64,000 nt of DNA from Acinetobacter piscicola. Its GTDB lineage: Bacteria; Pseudomonadota; Gammaproteobacteria; Pseudomonadales; Moraxellaceae. The notes under the pieces are model-generated. The model made no database searches. It saw only the letters and a program-made list of their open reading frames with translations, and had not been told where the DNA came from. Shown here in pieces: positions 19,593-29,465 of the stretch. The stretch spans positions 2,790,001 to 2,854,000 of the forward strand of contig NZ_CP048659.1 in NCBI RefSeq assembly GCF_015218165.1, given 5' to 3'. A program made the position numbers and the translations under genes. Within the stretch, counting starts at the first letter, position 1, and each line of letters starts with the position of its first letter.

Positions 19593-20279
19593 ATGGCTGT
19601 AAAGAATATGACCAAAAAGCAAATTCAGACGTTCTTTGAGCGTTTACGTGAACAACGACCTCATCCTGAAACTGAGTTAAATTACTCCTCGCCATTTGAA
19701 CTTTTAGTCGCGGTAACCTTATCTGCACAAGCGACTGATGTCAGTGTCAATAAAGCCACAGATAAGCTTTTTGCAGTAGCAAATACCCCTGAAAAAATCT
19801 ATGCCTTGGGGGTAGATGGACTCAAGGAATATATCAAGACCATTGGTTTATATAATTCCAAAGCAGAAAATGTCATTAAAGCTTGTAAAATGTTGATCGA
19901 ACTCCATAACAGCCAAGTCCCTGACAACCGTAAAGATTTGGAAGCTTTGCCTGGTGTTGGACGTAAGACAGCGAATGTCGTATTGAATACAGCTTTTGGG
20001 CAGCCAACCATGGCAGTAGATACCCATATTTTCCGCGTAGGTAACCGTACTGGCTTAGCGGTTGGAAAAGATGTGCTTGAAGTTGAACAACGCTTAATTA
20101 AAGTCATTCCCAAAGAGTTTATTTTAGATTCACATCATTGGTTAATTTTACATGGGCGTTATTGTTGTATTGCACGTAAACCTAAATGTGCTGAATGTAT
20201 TGTGTCGGATGTATGTAATTGGCCTGATAAATATGAGTTTGGTGCAATTAAAGAAATTAAGGTGAAAAATATAGAATAA
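19593..20279 (+). CDS. nth: Endonuclease III (DNA glycosylase/AP lyase)
   Basis: 228 residues from the ATG at 19593. An in-frame ATG at 19587 overlaps the rnfB stop but is too close to the AAGGAG. It removes oxidised pyrimidines from DNA in base excision repair. The helix-hairpin-helix LPGVGRKTANVVLN holds the catalytic lysine, and MAVDTHIFRVGNR holds the catalytic aspartate. The C-terminal [4Fe-4S] motif is intact: C-X6-C-X2-C-X5-C in CCIARKPKCAECIVSDVC. Translational coupling to an iron-sulfur electron-transfer protein is suggestive because Nth carries a redox-active cluster. That functional link is inference. Confidence 0.96.
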   Translation: MAVKNMTKKQIQTFFERLREQRPHPETELNYSSPFELLVAVTLSAQATDVSVNKATDKLFAVANTPEKIYALGVDGLKEYIKTIGLYNSKAENVIKACKMLIELHNSQVPDNRKDLEALPGVGRKTANVVLNTAFGQPTMAVDTHIFRVGNRTGLAVGKDVLEVEQRLIKVIPKEFILDSHHWLILHGRYCCIARKPKCAECIVSDVCNWPDKYEFGAIKEIKVKNIE

Positions 20280-20379
20280 ATATACAAATTCAGTTTTCAG
20301 ATACACACTGTTAAACATAAAACTGTGCACTAAACACAAAGCCATGAGAATAAAATGAATATCATTTATTATTATTGAT

Positions 20380-20742
20380 TTAGTCCGCAACCACGAGTGT
20401 ATATTCTTTACGAAAATGAATATTCCCACCATACGCATTTCGAGTTTCTCCTTCTAAAACAACTCGATATGTCCCTAGTTGAGTGGGTATGCCTTTGATT
20501 TTAATTACATGATCATGATAAGGGCGCTGTCCCATTCCTGTATAAATCTTTAATCCAGAATTTATAGGAATAGAGGTATCCACAAATAAACCATCGATCA
20601 AGGTCACTTTTTCAATCTCAATTTTCGCATCGTAATCTTGCCCCACGATAGCATGAGGCAAAACGTTCGGTGTAATCTCAATCTCTTGACTACACGCCAT
20701 TAACAACAAACTTAATGATAAGCATAGCGCTTGTATCTTCAT
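20380..20742 (-). CDS. Small lipoprotein, Ig-like fold suspected
   Basis: 120 residues with signal peptide and lipobox LMAC (Cys17). The sequence NVLPHAIVGQDYDAKIEIEKV... LPxAxVGxxYxxxI... IKGIPTQLGTYRVVLEGE looks like the 'putative Ig' pattern (P.A.VG..Y...I, then G.P...G.Y.V.). This suggests a small secreted beta-sandwich. It lies 15 bp after the next gene on the same strand, so the two are probably an operon. Function unknown. Confidence 0.7.
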   Translation of the reverse strand: MKIQALCLSLSLLLMACSQEIEITPNVLPHAIVGQDYDAKIEIEKVTLIDGLFVDTSIPINSGLKIYTGMGQRPYHDHVIKIKGIPTQLGTYRVVLEGETRNAYGGNIHFRKEYTLVVAD

Positions 20743-20757
20743 GAAACTCCAAAGCGA

Positions 20758-20997
20758 TTATTTATTTTTATTTTCCAAATCTTTTTTCATTTGTTCTAGT
20801 CTTTTCCACTCTTCAGCCACTTGAGGATGCATTTGGTAATCGCCTGATTTACGCATTTCACGACGTTCTGCAAGTTCCTCTTTTTGTGTTTTACGCAAAA
20901 GTTTGAAACTGATCATCAATAAACTCAACACCACCACGACACTTAAAATAACCAAGGCAATTAATGCAATTTTGATCAAAATATATTCCTTAGCCAT
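20758..20997 (-). CDS. Small single-pass membrane protein
   Basis: 79 residues. One transmembrane helix (about 7-32: IKIALIALVILSVVVVLSLLMISF) followed by a basic and charged cytoplasmic tail with coiled-coil character (EELAERREMRK...VAEEWKRLEQMKKDLENKNK). I do not recognise a family. It sits upstream of and close to the lipoprotein gene at 20380-20742 and immediately after the adk terminator, so the two form a small transcription unit. Confidence 0.65.
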   Translation of the reverse strand: MAKEYILIKIALIALVILSVVVVLSLLMISFKLLRKTQKEELAERREMRKSGDYQMHPQVAEEWKRLEQMKKDLENKNK

Positions 20998-20998
20998 A

Positions 20999-21035
20999 AA
21001 AAAAGAGCCCTAATATGAATCAGGACTCTTTTTTT
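20999..21035 (-). terminator. Terminator of adk
   Basis: The stem AAAAGAG(C/T)CCT with its complement (20999-21011 and 21022-21035), T-run on both strands, lies 32 bp after the adk stop codon and can act in both directions. Confidence 0.8.
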
Positions 21036-21066
21036 GTCAAAGTTTTAACAACTTTGATCAATGGTT

Positions 21067-21735
<669 letters not shown>

Positions 21736-21794
21736 TTAAAACAATATGTATAATACCTTGGTGTCCTCATCTAGTGAGGAGCACTGGCATCTAT

Positions 21795-23111
21795 TTATAA
21801 GAAAGCAACAAACAAATGGATTAGACCTGCCAAAAATCCAGTGACCCCACCCAATACAATCAAAAGCCATTCGTCTTCCCTAAAAGCAGGACGTAATAGA
21901 TTTTGGAACTCTGTTGGTGTCAGTTCACGGATACGCTCTCGAAACATTTGAAAGATTTTCTGTGCACGGCTCGCATTAAAGACTGGGTCGCTTACAGGCA
22001 CCATCGTAATTTCAATGGAACGATCAATCAAGTCTGTTTTTAGTTTAGCATATTCCGACGGACCAATAGAAAGTTGTAATGCAGTTCGTATTAATGGCGT
22101 TTCCATAATACTATTTACATGGCGCTTAATAATACGGCGTGTCTTGTCTTTTTTTGGTCCATACATCATTTCGGTCATGATCGATTTTAACGTAATCAAA
22201 TCTTCTGTCACAACACTTGCGAAAACATCCGAAACCTCATCTTGACGTTTCATGAATGCGCCTTGTACATTATATGTACCAATACGTGGAATAACGGGTT
22301 TAATCCATGGAAATTTTCGATCTTTTGTACGTTCAAAAAATTGAGGATAACGCACATAATGTGGATAAACTGGATTAAAGACCATCCAAATAGCAATCCA
22401 GTTGGTTAAAAAGCCCCAAATCGCGGCAAATATGGGCACAGTGCGATGATCAGGAATTAAGATATAAACCGCCATTTGGAATATACCAAAGAATGTTCCA
22501 ATGAGTGCACTAATATGCCAAATAAAGTTAATTTCTTTTTGACCCACTTTTAAGAACATACGTACCATTAAACGGCGGTCACCTTCCATCTGGCGTACAA
22601 CCATTTCTTTCATGTTCACCAATGACTCAACATTCATGGTTAACTCTGTCACCAACCCTTTTAAGATCTCAGGCATTTGTTGGTGTGCTTGCGCATAAAT
22701 ACGGCGCTTAATGGAATACGGTAAGTTTTCCCAAAGTACAGCATTACGATCCATCATCACTTCATCAATGAGATGTTCGAGTTCAAAACCCACTTGTTCA
22801 CCAATGATACGTGCCATGTCTTCAGGTTCCATGGCATTTAAAAACTCATTGAGCGAACCTAATTTAGATAAGGTGTTATCTGTAATAATACCTGAAATAC
22901 GTCCCGCTTTACGAGGCACAATCCCTTGCCAACCCACAGGCAGAGGACCTATATGAAAACCCCAAAACTTGATTGGGTAAAACACCATTTTTAGTGCCAT
23001 CCACACATGGATCCAAGTCACAAAAGCTGTCACTGGTACAATACTTAATATTGCAAGATGATCAGGTCGACTAAAAAAAGTGTGCCACAAATCGCTAACG
23101 TATTCCAACAT
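21795..23111 (-). CDS. DUF445 family membrane protein
   Basis: 438 residues. Transmembrane helices at both ends (about 18-45, and a C-terminal WLLIVLGGVTGFLAGLIHLFVAFL), with another pair near 200-245 (HISALIGTFFGIFQMAVYILIP..FAAIWGFLTNWIAIWMVFNP). The repeated IPRKAGRISGIITDNTL... and VIPRIGTYNVQGAFMKRQDEVSDVFA segments are the hallmark of DUF445, with the NWIAIWMVFNPVYP motif typical of the family. Function is not known; members are inner-membrane proteins sometimes linked to envelope maintenance. It lies downstream of nothing obvious and is followed by adk on the opposite side of a small gap on the same strand. Confidence 0.85.
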   Translation of the reverse strand: MLEYVSDLWHTFFSRPDHLAILSIVPVTAFVTWIHVWMALKMVFYPIKFWGFHIGPLPVGWQGIVPRKAGRISGIITDNTLSKLGSLNEFLNAMEPEDMARIIGEQVGFELEHLIDEVMMDRNAVLWENLPYSIKRRIYAQAHQQMPEILKGLVTELTMNVESLVNMKEMVVRQMEGDRRLMVRMFLKVGQKEINFIWHISALIGTFFGIFQMAVYILIPDHRTVPIFAAIWGFLTNWIAIWMVFNPVYPHYVRYPQFFERTKDRKFPWIKPVIPRIGTYNVQGAFMKRQDEVSDVFASVVTEDLITLKSIMTEMMYGPKKDKTRRIIKRHVNSIMETPLIRTALQLSIGPSEYAKLKTDLIDRSIEITMVPVSDPVFNASRAQKIFQMFRERIRELTPTEFQNLLRPAFREDEWLLIVLGGVTGFLAGLIHLFVAFL

Positions 23112-23163
23112 GCATGACTCTCATATTTATTTCTATTTGCGGTCTAAACGGCGACATATAAAC

Positions 23164-23682
23164 TTAAAGCCCAAAACTTAAAGTATAAGCAAATTGCAGT
23201 TGTGGTCTGGTTTCTTCAATCATTTTGCCACGACTGTCATGTATTTCACTTCCAGCGCCCACACCAACACTAAATGTACTGATGCGTTCTTTATTCAATA
23301 AAACATAAGCTAAGTCTACACCTGCGCCATATTGAATCTCATCTTTATTATCAACTTTTTTACTTTTTAATGAACCACCATAAACACCGACATAAAAGCC
23401 ATTTTTGTCCACCCCATTTAAAAATGCAGGATAACGAAAACCGACTTGCCCAGCAAATTCATGGTCATTGTTTACAAAAGCACCGACTTTCGCATAGGCG
23501 ATTCCGTATGGATTTACCCATTCACCATTAAAATGAGCAATTTTTTGCGTCAGACCTGCACCAACATTAAATGTTGCAGCATCTGTATTTTGTAATTTTG
23601 CTTCTGGTAAGTAATCTTGCCATGCTGCATGGGTCACATTCCCTAATCCTAATAATAATATTAAGGGAAAGCTTTTTTTCAT
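23164..23682 (-). CDS. Secreted beta-barrel protein, YfaZ-like
   Basis: 172 residues from the ATG at 23682, which has GGAG at the right spacing. The upstream in-frame ATG codons at 23760 and 23694 lack this. A cleavable signal peptide (MKKSFPLILLLGLGNVTHA-A) is followed by alternating strands with aromatic and glycine pattern (FNVGAGLTQKI...VGFRYPAFL...YVGVYGGSLKSKK...YGAGVDLAYVLL...FSVGVGAGSEI...QLQFAYTLSFGL), consistent with a small outer-membrane barrel. Assignment to the YfaZ group is by general resemblance only. Role unknown. Confidence 0.65.
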   Translation of the reverse strand: MKKSFPLILLLGLGNVTHAAWQDYLPEAKLQNTDAATFNVGAGLTQKIAHFNGEWVNPYGIAYAKVGAFVNNDHEFAGQVGFRYPAFLNGVDKNGFYVGVYGGSLKSKKVDNKDEIQYGAGVDLAYVLLNKERISTFSVGVGAGSEIHDSRGKMIEETRPQLQFAYTLSFGL

Positions 23683-23963
23683 TATTTTCTCCATTGTCCC
23701 TAATCTGAGGTCAAACCAGATCTTCCATATTTTTCTGACTTTAACAGAATTATGAATCAACTCATATACAAAACACTAGAAATTTAGTGTCGCTAGGGTC
23801 AACAGCGGACAACTAAAATATTGTGTTCGATCTGAATGAAGAGATGCATTTTTACAGATTTTTATGTAGTTTCAAAACGATTATTACCATTCTCTACCTA
23901 ATTCTAAGGTAAAATAGCTGCCCGCACTCTGCCCCCCTATTTGCCAAGTAAGTCGATGTCTAT

Positions 23964-26009
23964 ATGAAACAGCAGTTTCCCTTAAAGAATGTTCAACAAG
24001 AAAAACGCATCTTCCGAAGCCGCATTTTCTTTTCTATTGGCATTGTTTCATTTTTTCTTCTATTACTTGTCTCACGTTATGCGTATTTGCAAATTTTTCA
24101 TCACCAAGAATTTAGTGAAGCTTCCGATAAAAACCGTATTCGCTTACAACCCATTGCGCCTGCACGTGGTTATATTTATGACCGCAATGGTATTTTACTT
24201 GCCGATAATTATCCTGTTTTTACAGCAACACTAAGTAAATCTGATGTTGAAGATATTGATGATACGGTTAAACGCCTCACTCCCATTCTAAATTTAAACG
24301 AAGAGGATATTGAGCGTTTTTCAAGCCGAATTAAAACATCAAAGAAAACCGAACGTGTCACACTCAAGCTAAACCTCACTGAAACCGATATTGCACGATT
24401 CAGTGAAGTCAAGTTTCAGTTTCCTGGTGTCGATATTGAAACGCAAATGACACGTTATTATCCACATGGTGAATTATTTGCACATGTGATCGGTTATGTA
24501 GGACGTATTAACGATAAAGAACTCAAAGAAATTGATAAAGACAGTTATGCCGGAACCAACTTAATCGGTAAAATTGGGGTTGAAAAATCTTATGAAGATT
24601 TACTCCATGGTAGCCCTGGTTATGAATCCATTGAAGCAGATGCTCATGGTAATGTCTTACGTCATTTAGGTCGTAAAGAATCAACGCGTGGTAATGATTT
24701 ATTTTTATCCTTAGATTATGGCTTACAAACTGTCGCCGCTGAACAACTCGCAGGTCGCCGTGGTGCAATTGTTGCAATTGATCCACGCACGGGTGAAATT
24801 TTAGCATTAGTCTCTAGCCCAAGTTTTAATCCAAATCTATTCGTCACAGGCATTGGACACACAGACTATAGTGCTTTACGTGATAATTTAGACCAACCGC
24901 TTTATAACCGTGCTGTACAAGGAAGCTATCCACCCGGCTCTACCATTAAACCTATGGAAGCTTTAGGTGGTATTCACTATAAAACTGTAGATTGGTCAAC
25001 TGCAATTTCTGACCCTGGTTATTTCCATTTACCTGGCGATTCGCATAAGTTCCGTGACTGGAAAAAAACAGGTCATGGTAGTGTCAATATGCACAAATCG
25101 ATCGTGGTCTCTTGTGATACTTATTTTTATATTCTTGCCCATCAAATGGGTATTGATAAGATGAATGCATGGATGCGTCAATTTGGCTTTGGTGAAAAAA
25201 CTGGCGTTGATCTCCCGAGTGAAAGTACAGGTCTATATCCAAGCCCTGAATGGAAAATGCGTACACGTAAAACCAAATGGCTCAAAGGTGAAACTATTTC
25301 TGTGAGTATCGGTCAAGGTGCATTTACCGCAACGCCGTTGCAATTAGCAATGGCAACAGCAATTACTGCAAACCATGGTGCCCATGTTATTCCCCATGTA
25401 TTACGTGAGTCTAAAGGTGCAAAAGTACATAAAGTCCTCAATGCACCTACAGGTAAAATCAATTTTAGTGGTACGGATGCCGACTGGGTAAAAATGCGTG
25501 ATGCTATGGTAGACGTAATTCAATCAGGTACGGGGCGTGGTATTCGTACACCAATGTATCAAATTGCAGGTAAAACAGGGACAGCGCAGGTCAAAAGTAT
25601 TGCGCAAGGAAAACGTTATAATGAAGCATTATTAACTGAGCGACAACTTGACCATGGTTTATTTGTTGGTTTTGCACCTGCAGAAAATCCTGAAATTGCG
25701 ATTGCAGTGATTTGGGAAAATGGTCGTCACGGTGGTTCTGCTGCACAACTTGCACGCCCTGTATTCGACTATTGGTTACTCACACGCAATAAAAAACCAA
25801 TTGTCCCTCTCAATCATCAAATCAGTGGAGGTCTAATGACGGCAGGGATTAAACCTGGTGAATTACCAAGTGGTGATGTTGCATTATCTGCAGATCCAAA
25901 TGCCGTGCCAAATACAACCTCAGGTCAAGCGACTACACATTCTCGTCAACCCCATACCCATCAGGCTCGACCTGCACCTGAACAACATGGAACAGAACTC
26001 AGTGACTAA
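23964..26009 (+). CDS. mrdA: Penicillin-binding protein 2 (elongasome transpeptidase)
   Basis: 681 residues. It cross-links peptidoglycan during cell elongation with RodA in the inner membrane. One N-terminal transmembrane helix (about 23-46), then the pedestal domain (RGYIYDRNGILLADN..., GVEKSYEDLLHGSPG) and the transpeptidase with Ser326-x-x-Lys329 (PPGSTIKP), SCD at 383-385 and Lys537-Thr-Gly-Thr. A Pro/His/Thr-rich tail follows residue 630. All catalytic elements are intact, so it is a target for beta-lactams such as mecillinam. rodA is not adjacent here. It overlaps rsmD by 23 bp. Confidence 0.97.
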   Translation: MKQQFPLKNVQQEKRIFRSRIFFSIGIVSFFLLLLVSRYAYLQIFHHQEFSEASDKNRIRLQPIAPARGYIYDRNGILLADNYPVFTATLSKSDVEDIDDTVKRLTPILNLNEEDIERFSSRIKTSKKTERVTLKLNLTETDIARFSEVKFQFPGVDIETQMTRYYPHGELFAHVIGYVGRINDKELKEIDKDSYAGTNLIGKIGVEKSYEDLLHGSPGYESIEADAHGNVLRHLGRKESTRGNDLFLSLDYGLQTVAAEQLAGRRGAIVAIDPRTGEILALVSSPSFNPNLFVTGIGHTDYSALRDNLDQPLYNRAVQGSYPPGSTIKPMEALGGIHYKTVDWSTAISDPGYFHLPGDSHKFRDWKKTGHGSVNMHKSIVVSCDTYFYILAHQMGIDKMNAWMRQFGFGEKTGVDLPSESTGLYPSPEWKMRTRKTKWLKGETISVSIGQGAFTATPLQLAMATAITANHGAHVIPHVLRESKGAKVHKVLNAPTGKINFSGTDADWVKMRDAMVDVIQSGTGRGIRTPMYQIAGKTGTAQVKSIAQGKRYNEALLTERQLDHGLFVGFAPAENPEIAIAVIWENGRHGGSAAQLARPVFDYWLLTRNKKPIVPLNHQISGGLMTAGIKPGELPSGDVALSADPNAVPNTTSGQATTHSRQPHTHQARPAPEQHGTELSD

Positions 26010-26562
26010 AGTAAAAAATCAACTTCGAATTATTGGGGGTGAATGGAAACGTCGAGTTTTACCATTTGCTGACATCGACGGTTTACGCCCTACACCCGAT
26101 CGTGTACGCGAAACTTTGTTTAACTGGTTGATGTGGGATATTCAAAATGCAAAAGTGCTTGATCTCTGTGCAGGTTCAGGTGCCTTAAGCTTTGAAGCAC
26201 TGTCTCGTGGTGCTCGACATGTCATTATGGTTGAACCCAATTTACAACAAGTAAAGTTTTTAAAAGAAAACATTCATCTTTTAAAAGCTGAAAACTGCCA
26301 GATCAAAGCCCAAACAGCACAACAAGCCATGGCGAGTTTGGATGAAAAATTTGATTTGGTGTTTCTCGATCCACCTTATAGTTTAGATCTGTGGACCGAA
26401 CTTGCTGAAAAAGTCGATATCTTACTTGCCCCCAAAGCAATGATTTATGTTGAAGCAGATCGAGCTTTAAATACTTTAAAGCTACCCGCACATTGGCAGT
26501 TAATTAAACAAAGTAAAGCAGGCGTGGTTCAAGCAGGTCTATTCCAAAAAAATGAGGTATAA
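25987..26562 (+). CDS. rsmD: 16S rRNA (guanine966-N2)-methyltransferase RsmD
   Basis: 191 residues from the ATG at 25987, which lies inside the mrdA 3' end. A longer open frame upstream is only the overlap in another phase. The enzyme methylates G966 of 16S rRNA. It begins with the basic NQLRIIGGEWKRRVLPF and GLRPTPDRVRETLFNWL typical of RsmD. A Rossmann SAM motif VLDLCAGSGALSFEALSRGA and the catalytic motif DPPY (FLDPPYS) follow. The short overlap with mrdA suggests coupled translation. Confidence 0.95.
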   Translation: MEQNSVTKVKNQLRIIGGEWKRRVLPFADIDGLRPTPDRVRETLFNWLMWDIQNAKVLDLCAGSGALSFEALSRGARHVIMVEPNLQQVKFLKENIHLLKAENCQIKAQTAQQAMASLDEKFDLVFLDPPYSLDLWTELAEKVDILLAPKAMIYVEADRALNTLKLPAHWQLIKQSKAGVVQAGLFQKNEV

Positions 26563-26603
26563 AAAGCAGAGCATCACAGCCCAGCCTGTAAAATCTTTCT
26601 CAT

Positions 26604-26822
26604 TTAACGATGATTATATCCATCTCTATGATTTGGAAAATGATTTTCATGCGCTCGGTTCGGACGATCTCTGTCCCATTTTGAACGATCACGATCACTA
26701 TTCCAATGTGTACGATCTCGGTCATAACCTGAATGATGACGTCCACCATCATCATATGGTGCAACAATACATCCTGTCAAAGATACACCAAGTAATCCAA
26801 CCACTATCATTTGCTTGATCAT
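26604..26822 (-). CDS. Short Asp/Arg-rich lipoprotein
   Basis: 72 residues from the ATG at 26822. A GTG four codons upstream is an alternative. The signal peptide ends in lipobox LTGC. The mature part is very short, polar and repetitive: YDDGGRHHSGYDRDRTHWNSDRDRSKWDRDRPN, with repeated D-R-D-R units. It looks like an intrinsically disordered surface or periplasmic lipoprotein. It converges with rsmD, separated by 41 bp. Function unknown. Confidence 0.55.
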   Translation of the reverse strand: MIKQMIVVGLLGVSLTGCIVAPYDDGGRHHSGYDRDRTHWNSDRDRSKWDRDRPNRAHENHFPNHRDGYNHR

Positions 26823-27046
26823 CACTTTTCTCACTTAATTTATTTTGTCTCATGACAAAATAACGTGAAGTTATGTAGAGCCACTGAATATCACGTTTTA
26901 TCTTGTAGAAAAATGCACATTATTTTTTCACATTTCAGGCTTTGAGTTGATATTTGCTTAGTTTTTTAAGATCAAGTTTCCCACTCAATATTGGCTTTAA
27001 AATCCCGTATGATGTTATCTATTATTTTCTTTCAAAGAGAGCCCTT

Positions 27047-27810
27047 ATGAAAATTTGCGATCAGATTGTTTTGGTCACAGGTGGTGCACACGTGGACTTA
27101 GTTTAGCCACCACCCATAGTTTATTAGCATAAGGCATGCGTGTTGTCGTAAATTATTAGAAAAGTACAGAAAGTAGCATTCAAATTAAGCCAAGAATTTC
27201 CTCAGCACGTTTTTTATTTATGAATCAGATGTGACTGATCCTGAACAGGTGCACAATATGTTTGCATAAACCAACCGCCATTTCGGGCAAGCAATTACTT
27301 CTGTGATCAACAATGCTTTGTTAAATTTCCAATTTAATGGAGATGAAAGATCCAAAGTTGAAACTCTGCGCTGGCAAAGCATGCAACAACAAATTGAAAT
27401 CGCATTAAAAGCAACGTTAAATACCACACAGGCCGCTTTAGATGATATGAAAAAAGACCATTTTGGCTGTATTGTGAATATAGGAACAAATCTCGTGCAA
27501 AACCCTGTCGTGCCTTATCATGACTACACTACAGCAAAAGCAGCCCTATTGGCATACACGTACCACCGCACAGGATTTGGGGCAATATGGGATTAATGTC
27601 AATATACTTTCAGGTGCTTTACTCAGAAAAACTGATGTAAGCGGCACAACACCAAACTTTGTCTTTGACTTAATTGCTGATTTAAAACCACTGAAGGAAG
27701 TCACAACGCCCGAACAATTTGCAGATGTCATTTTATTTTTCTTATTACCTTGGTCTAGAGCACTAACAGGGCAAAATTTAATCGCAGATGGCGGTTTAGT
27801 CAAAGGTTAA
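27047..27810 (+). pseudogene. Decayed short-chain dehydrogenase (FabG-like)
   Basis: The start MKICDQIVLVTGGA is a classical nucleotide-binding strand. The frame then breaks, and in other frames one finds RGLSLATTHSLLA, GMRVVVNY, ESDVTDPEQVHNMFA, TNRHFGQAITSVINNALLNFQFNGD, IVNIGTNLVQNPVVPYHDYTTAKAALLAYT (active-site Tyr-x-x-x-Lys region) and QYGINVNILSGALLRKTDVSG...LTGQNLIADGGLVKG (SDR C-terminus). At least three in-frame stops and two or more frameshifts separate these pieces. The gene is therefore inactive and long decayed rather than a sequencing artefact. Its original substrate is unknown. Confidence 0.9.
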
Positions 27811-27873
27811 TATTCTATATTTTCCTAGAGATCCTCATTTCAACCACCTATTCTACAGGTAGCAATAGGGATT

Positions 27874-28401
27874 TTATAAAGCTTTGACCCAATATAAGCG
27901 CACCATCTGTCCTCGATCATAAGGAAAACTAGACAAATATTCATAACCTAAACGATTATTTTTATTTATTTTAAACTCCATACCATAACCTACTGAAATA
28001 TTTAAACCTTGTACCTCTTGTTGCACAGACTGCCCTGCACTCACCCGATTTTTAAAATCATCCGTAGTAAATGCAGTGTAATTAAAAATTTTAAAATACT
28101 CATCTTCATAAAATTGATTACTTAAAACCGAGTATTTCTTTAACCCCTGTTCATGTTCTTCTGCTAATTTCTTTTGTTCCTGATTTAAATCAGCATTGGC
28201 AATGTTCGTTGCAGTTTCTAGATCAGTCATTTGCGTTCTTTTTTGTTTCAATTGTTTAAAAAAATCATATTTATAGAATGGCTTAGGTTTAACTGAAGAA
28301 TTATTTTCGAGCCGTTTATTTGAAGGGGTTAGAGTAATATCGGCATATGTATCGTATCCTATACACATCAACAAGATACTGCATAATATTTTTAGGTTCA
28401 T
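27874..28401 (-). CDS. Secreted protein of unknown function
   Basis: 175 residues with an N-terminal signal peptide (MNLKILCSILLMCIGYDTYA-D). A helical, Gln/Lys-rich middle section (FFKQLKQKRTQMTDLETATNIANADLNQEQKKLAEEHEQGLKK, about 47-90) looks like a coiled coil. A C-terminal glycine/aromatic stretch follows (GLNISVGYGMEFKINKNNRLGYEYLSSFPYDRGQMVRLYWV), possibly barrel strands. Probably periplasmic or outer-membrane associated. It lies downstream of sucD but has its own AT-rich upstream region. No family recognised. Confidence 0.65.
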   Translation of the reverse strand: MNLKILCSILLMCIGYDTYADITLTPSNKRLENNSSVKPKPFYKYDFFKQLKQKRTQMTDLETATNIANADLNQEQKKLAEEHEQGLKKYSVLSNQFYEDEYFKIFNYTAFTTDDFKNRVSAGQSVQQEVQGLNISVGYGMEFKINKNNRLGYEYLSSFPYDRGQMVRLYWVKAL

Positions 28402-28493
28402 GCGCCACCCATAACCAATAAAACTAGTTTGTTATTCTTTTCAAACTATAACATTCTTGAAAAATCTAGATGTATTTTTTAATCAGTTTTCTA

Positions 28494-28521
28494 TAAAAAA
28501 GAGAGAGCATTATGCCCTCTC
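28494..28521 (-). terminator. Terminator after sucD
   Basis: On the minus strand GAGAGGGCA / TGCTCTCTC (28501-28509 and 28513-28521) with a three-base loop is followed by TTTTTT, 42 bp after the sucD stop codon. One G-T wobble. Confidence 0.85.
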
Positions 28522-28562
28522 CTCTCTAAGGTTTATTTTTAAACATCCAAATTATTTTTGGA

Positions 28563-29453
28563 TTAAGCTAAACCTTTGTCTTTTAATAATTGCAACATGG
28601 TTGAACCAAGTTCGGCAGGGCTACGTGTATATGCCATACCCGCTTTTTCAAATGCTGCAAACTTCTCCTCAGCTGTACCTTTACCACCTGAAATAATTGC
28701 ACCTGCATGCCCCATACGCTTCCCTTTCGGAGCAGTCACACCTGCAATATACCCCACAACAGGCTTTGTTACATTTGATTTGATATATTCAGCGGCTTCT
28801 TCTTCCGCAGTTCCACCAATTTCACCAATCATAATGATTGCTTCAGTTTGTGGGTCTTCTTGGAACAATTTTAAACAATCAATTTGGTTCATACCTGGAA
28901 TTGGATCACCACCAATTCCAATACATGTCGATTGACCTAGACCAAGTTTCGTTGTTTGTGCAACCGCTTCGTAAGTCAATGTACCTGAACGTGAAATCAC
29001 CCCAATTTTACCTGCTTGGTGAATATGTCCTGGCATAATTCCAATTTTACATTCACCCGGAGTGATGATCCCTGGACAGTTAGGACCAATTAAGCGTGCA
29101 TTGTTGCCATATGTTTCAAGATAACGTTTTGCTTTTAGCATGTCTAAAGTCGGTACACCTTCGGTAATGACAACGATCAACTCCAAACCGGCATCAATCG
29201 ATTCAACAATTGAATCTAATACAAATGGTGCAGGGACATAGATTGAGGTTGCTGTTGCACCTGTTTCTTTCACTGCTTCATTCATTGTATTGAAAACAGG
29301 TAAGTTTAAGTGAGTTGTCCCACCTTTACCCGGCGTTACCCCGCCGACTACTTTTGTGCCATACGCAATCGACTGCTCAGAATGAAATGTTCCATTTTTA
29401 CCTGTGAAACCTTGTACCAATACTTTGGTGTCTTTATTTACTAATACGCTCAT
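28563..29453 (-). CDS. sucD: Succinyl-CoA synthetase, alpha subunit
   Basis: 296 residues. Forms an alpha2beta2 enzyme with SucC that converts succinyl-CoA to succinate while making ATP (or GTP). Start [27 protein letters not shown] contains the CoA-binding Rossmann loop. The phosphohistidine segment [17 protein letters not shown] lies near residue 245-260. SRSGTLTYE and [11 protein letters not shown] are family signatures. 12 bp separate it from sucC upstream, so the two are co-translated from one mRNA. Confidence 0.98.
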   Translation of the reverse strand: MSVLVNKDTKVLVQGFTGKNGTFHSEQSIAYGTKVVGGVTPGKGGTTHLNLPVFNTMNEAVKETGATATSIYVPAPFVLDSIVESIDAGLELIVVITEGVPTLDMLKAKRYLETYGNNARLIGPNCPGIITPGECKIGIMPGHIHQAGKIGVISRSGTLTYEAVAQTTKLGLGQSTCIGIGGDPIPGMNQIDCLKLFQEDPQTEAIIMIGEIGGTAEEEAAEYIKSNVTKPVVGYIAGVTAPKGKRMGHAGAIISGGKGTAEEKFAAFEKAGMAYTRSPAELGSTMLQLLKDKGLA

Positions 29454-29465
29454 GATTGATACTCC

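Noticed and set aside
25858..25986. Extended start of rsmD
   Set aside because: This part overlaps mrdA in another frame and does not resemble RsmD; the family N-terminus begins after the ATG at 25987.
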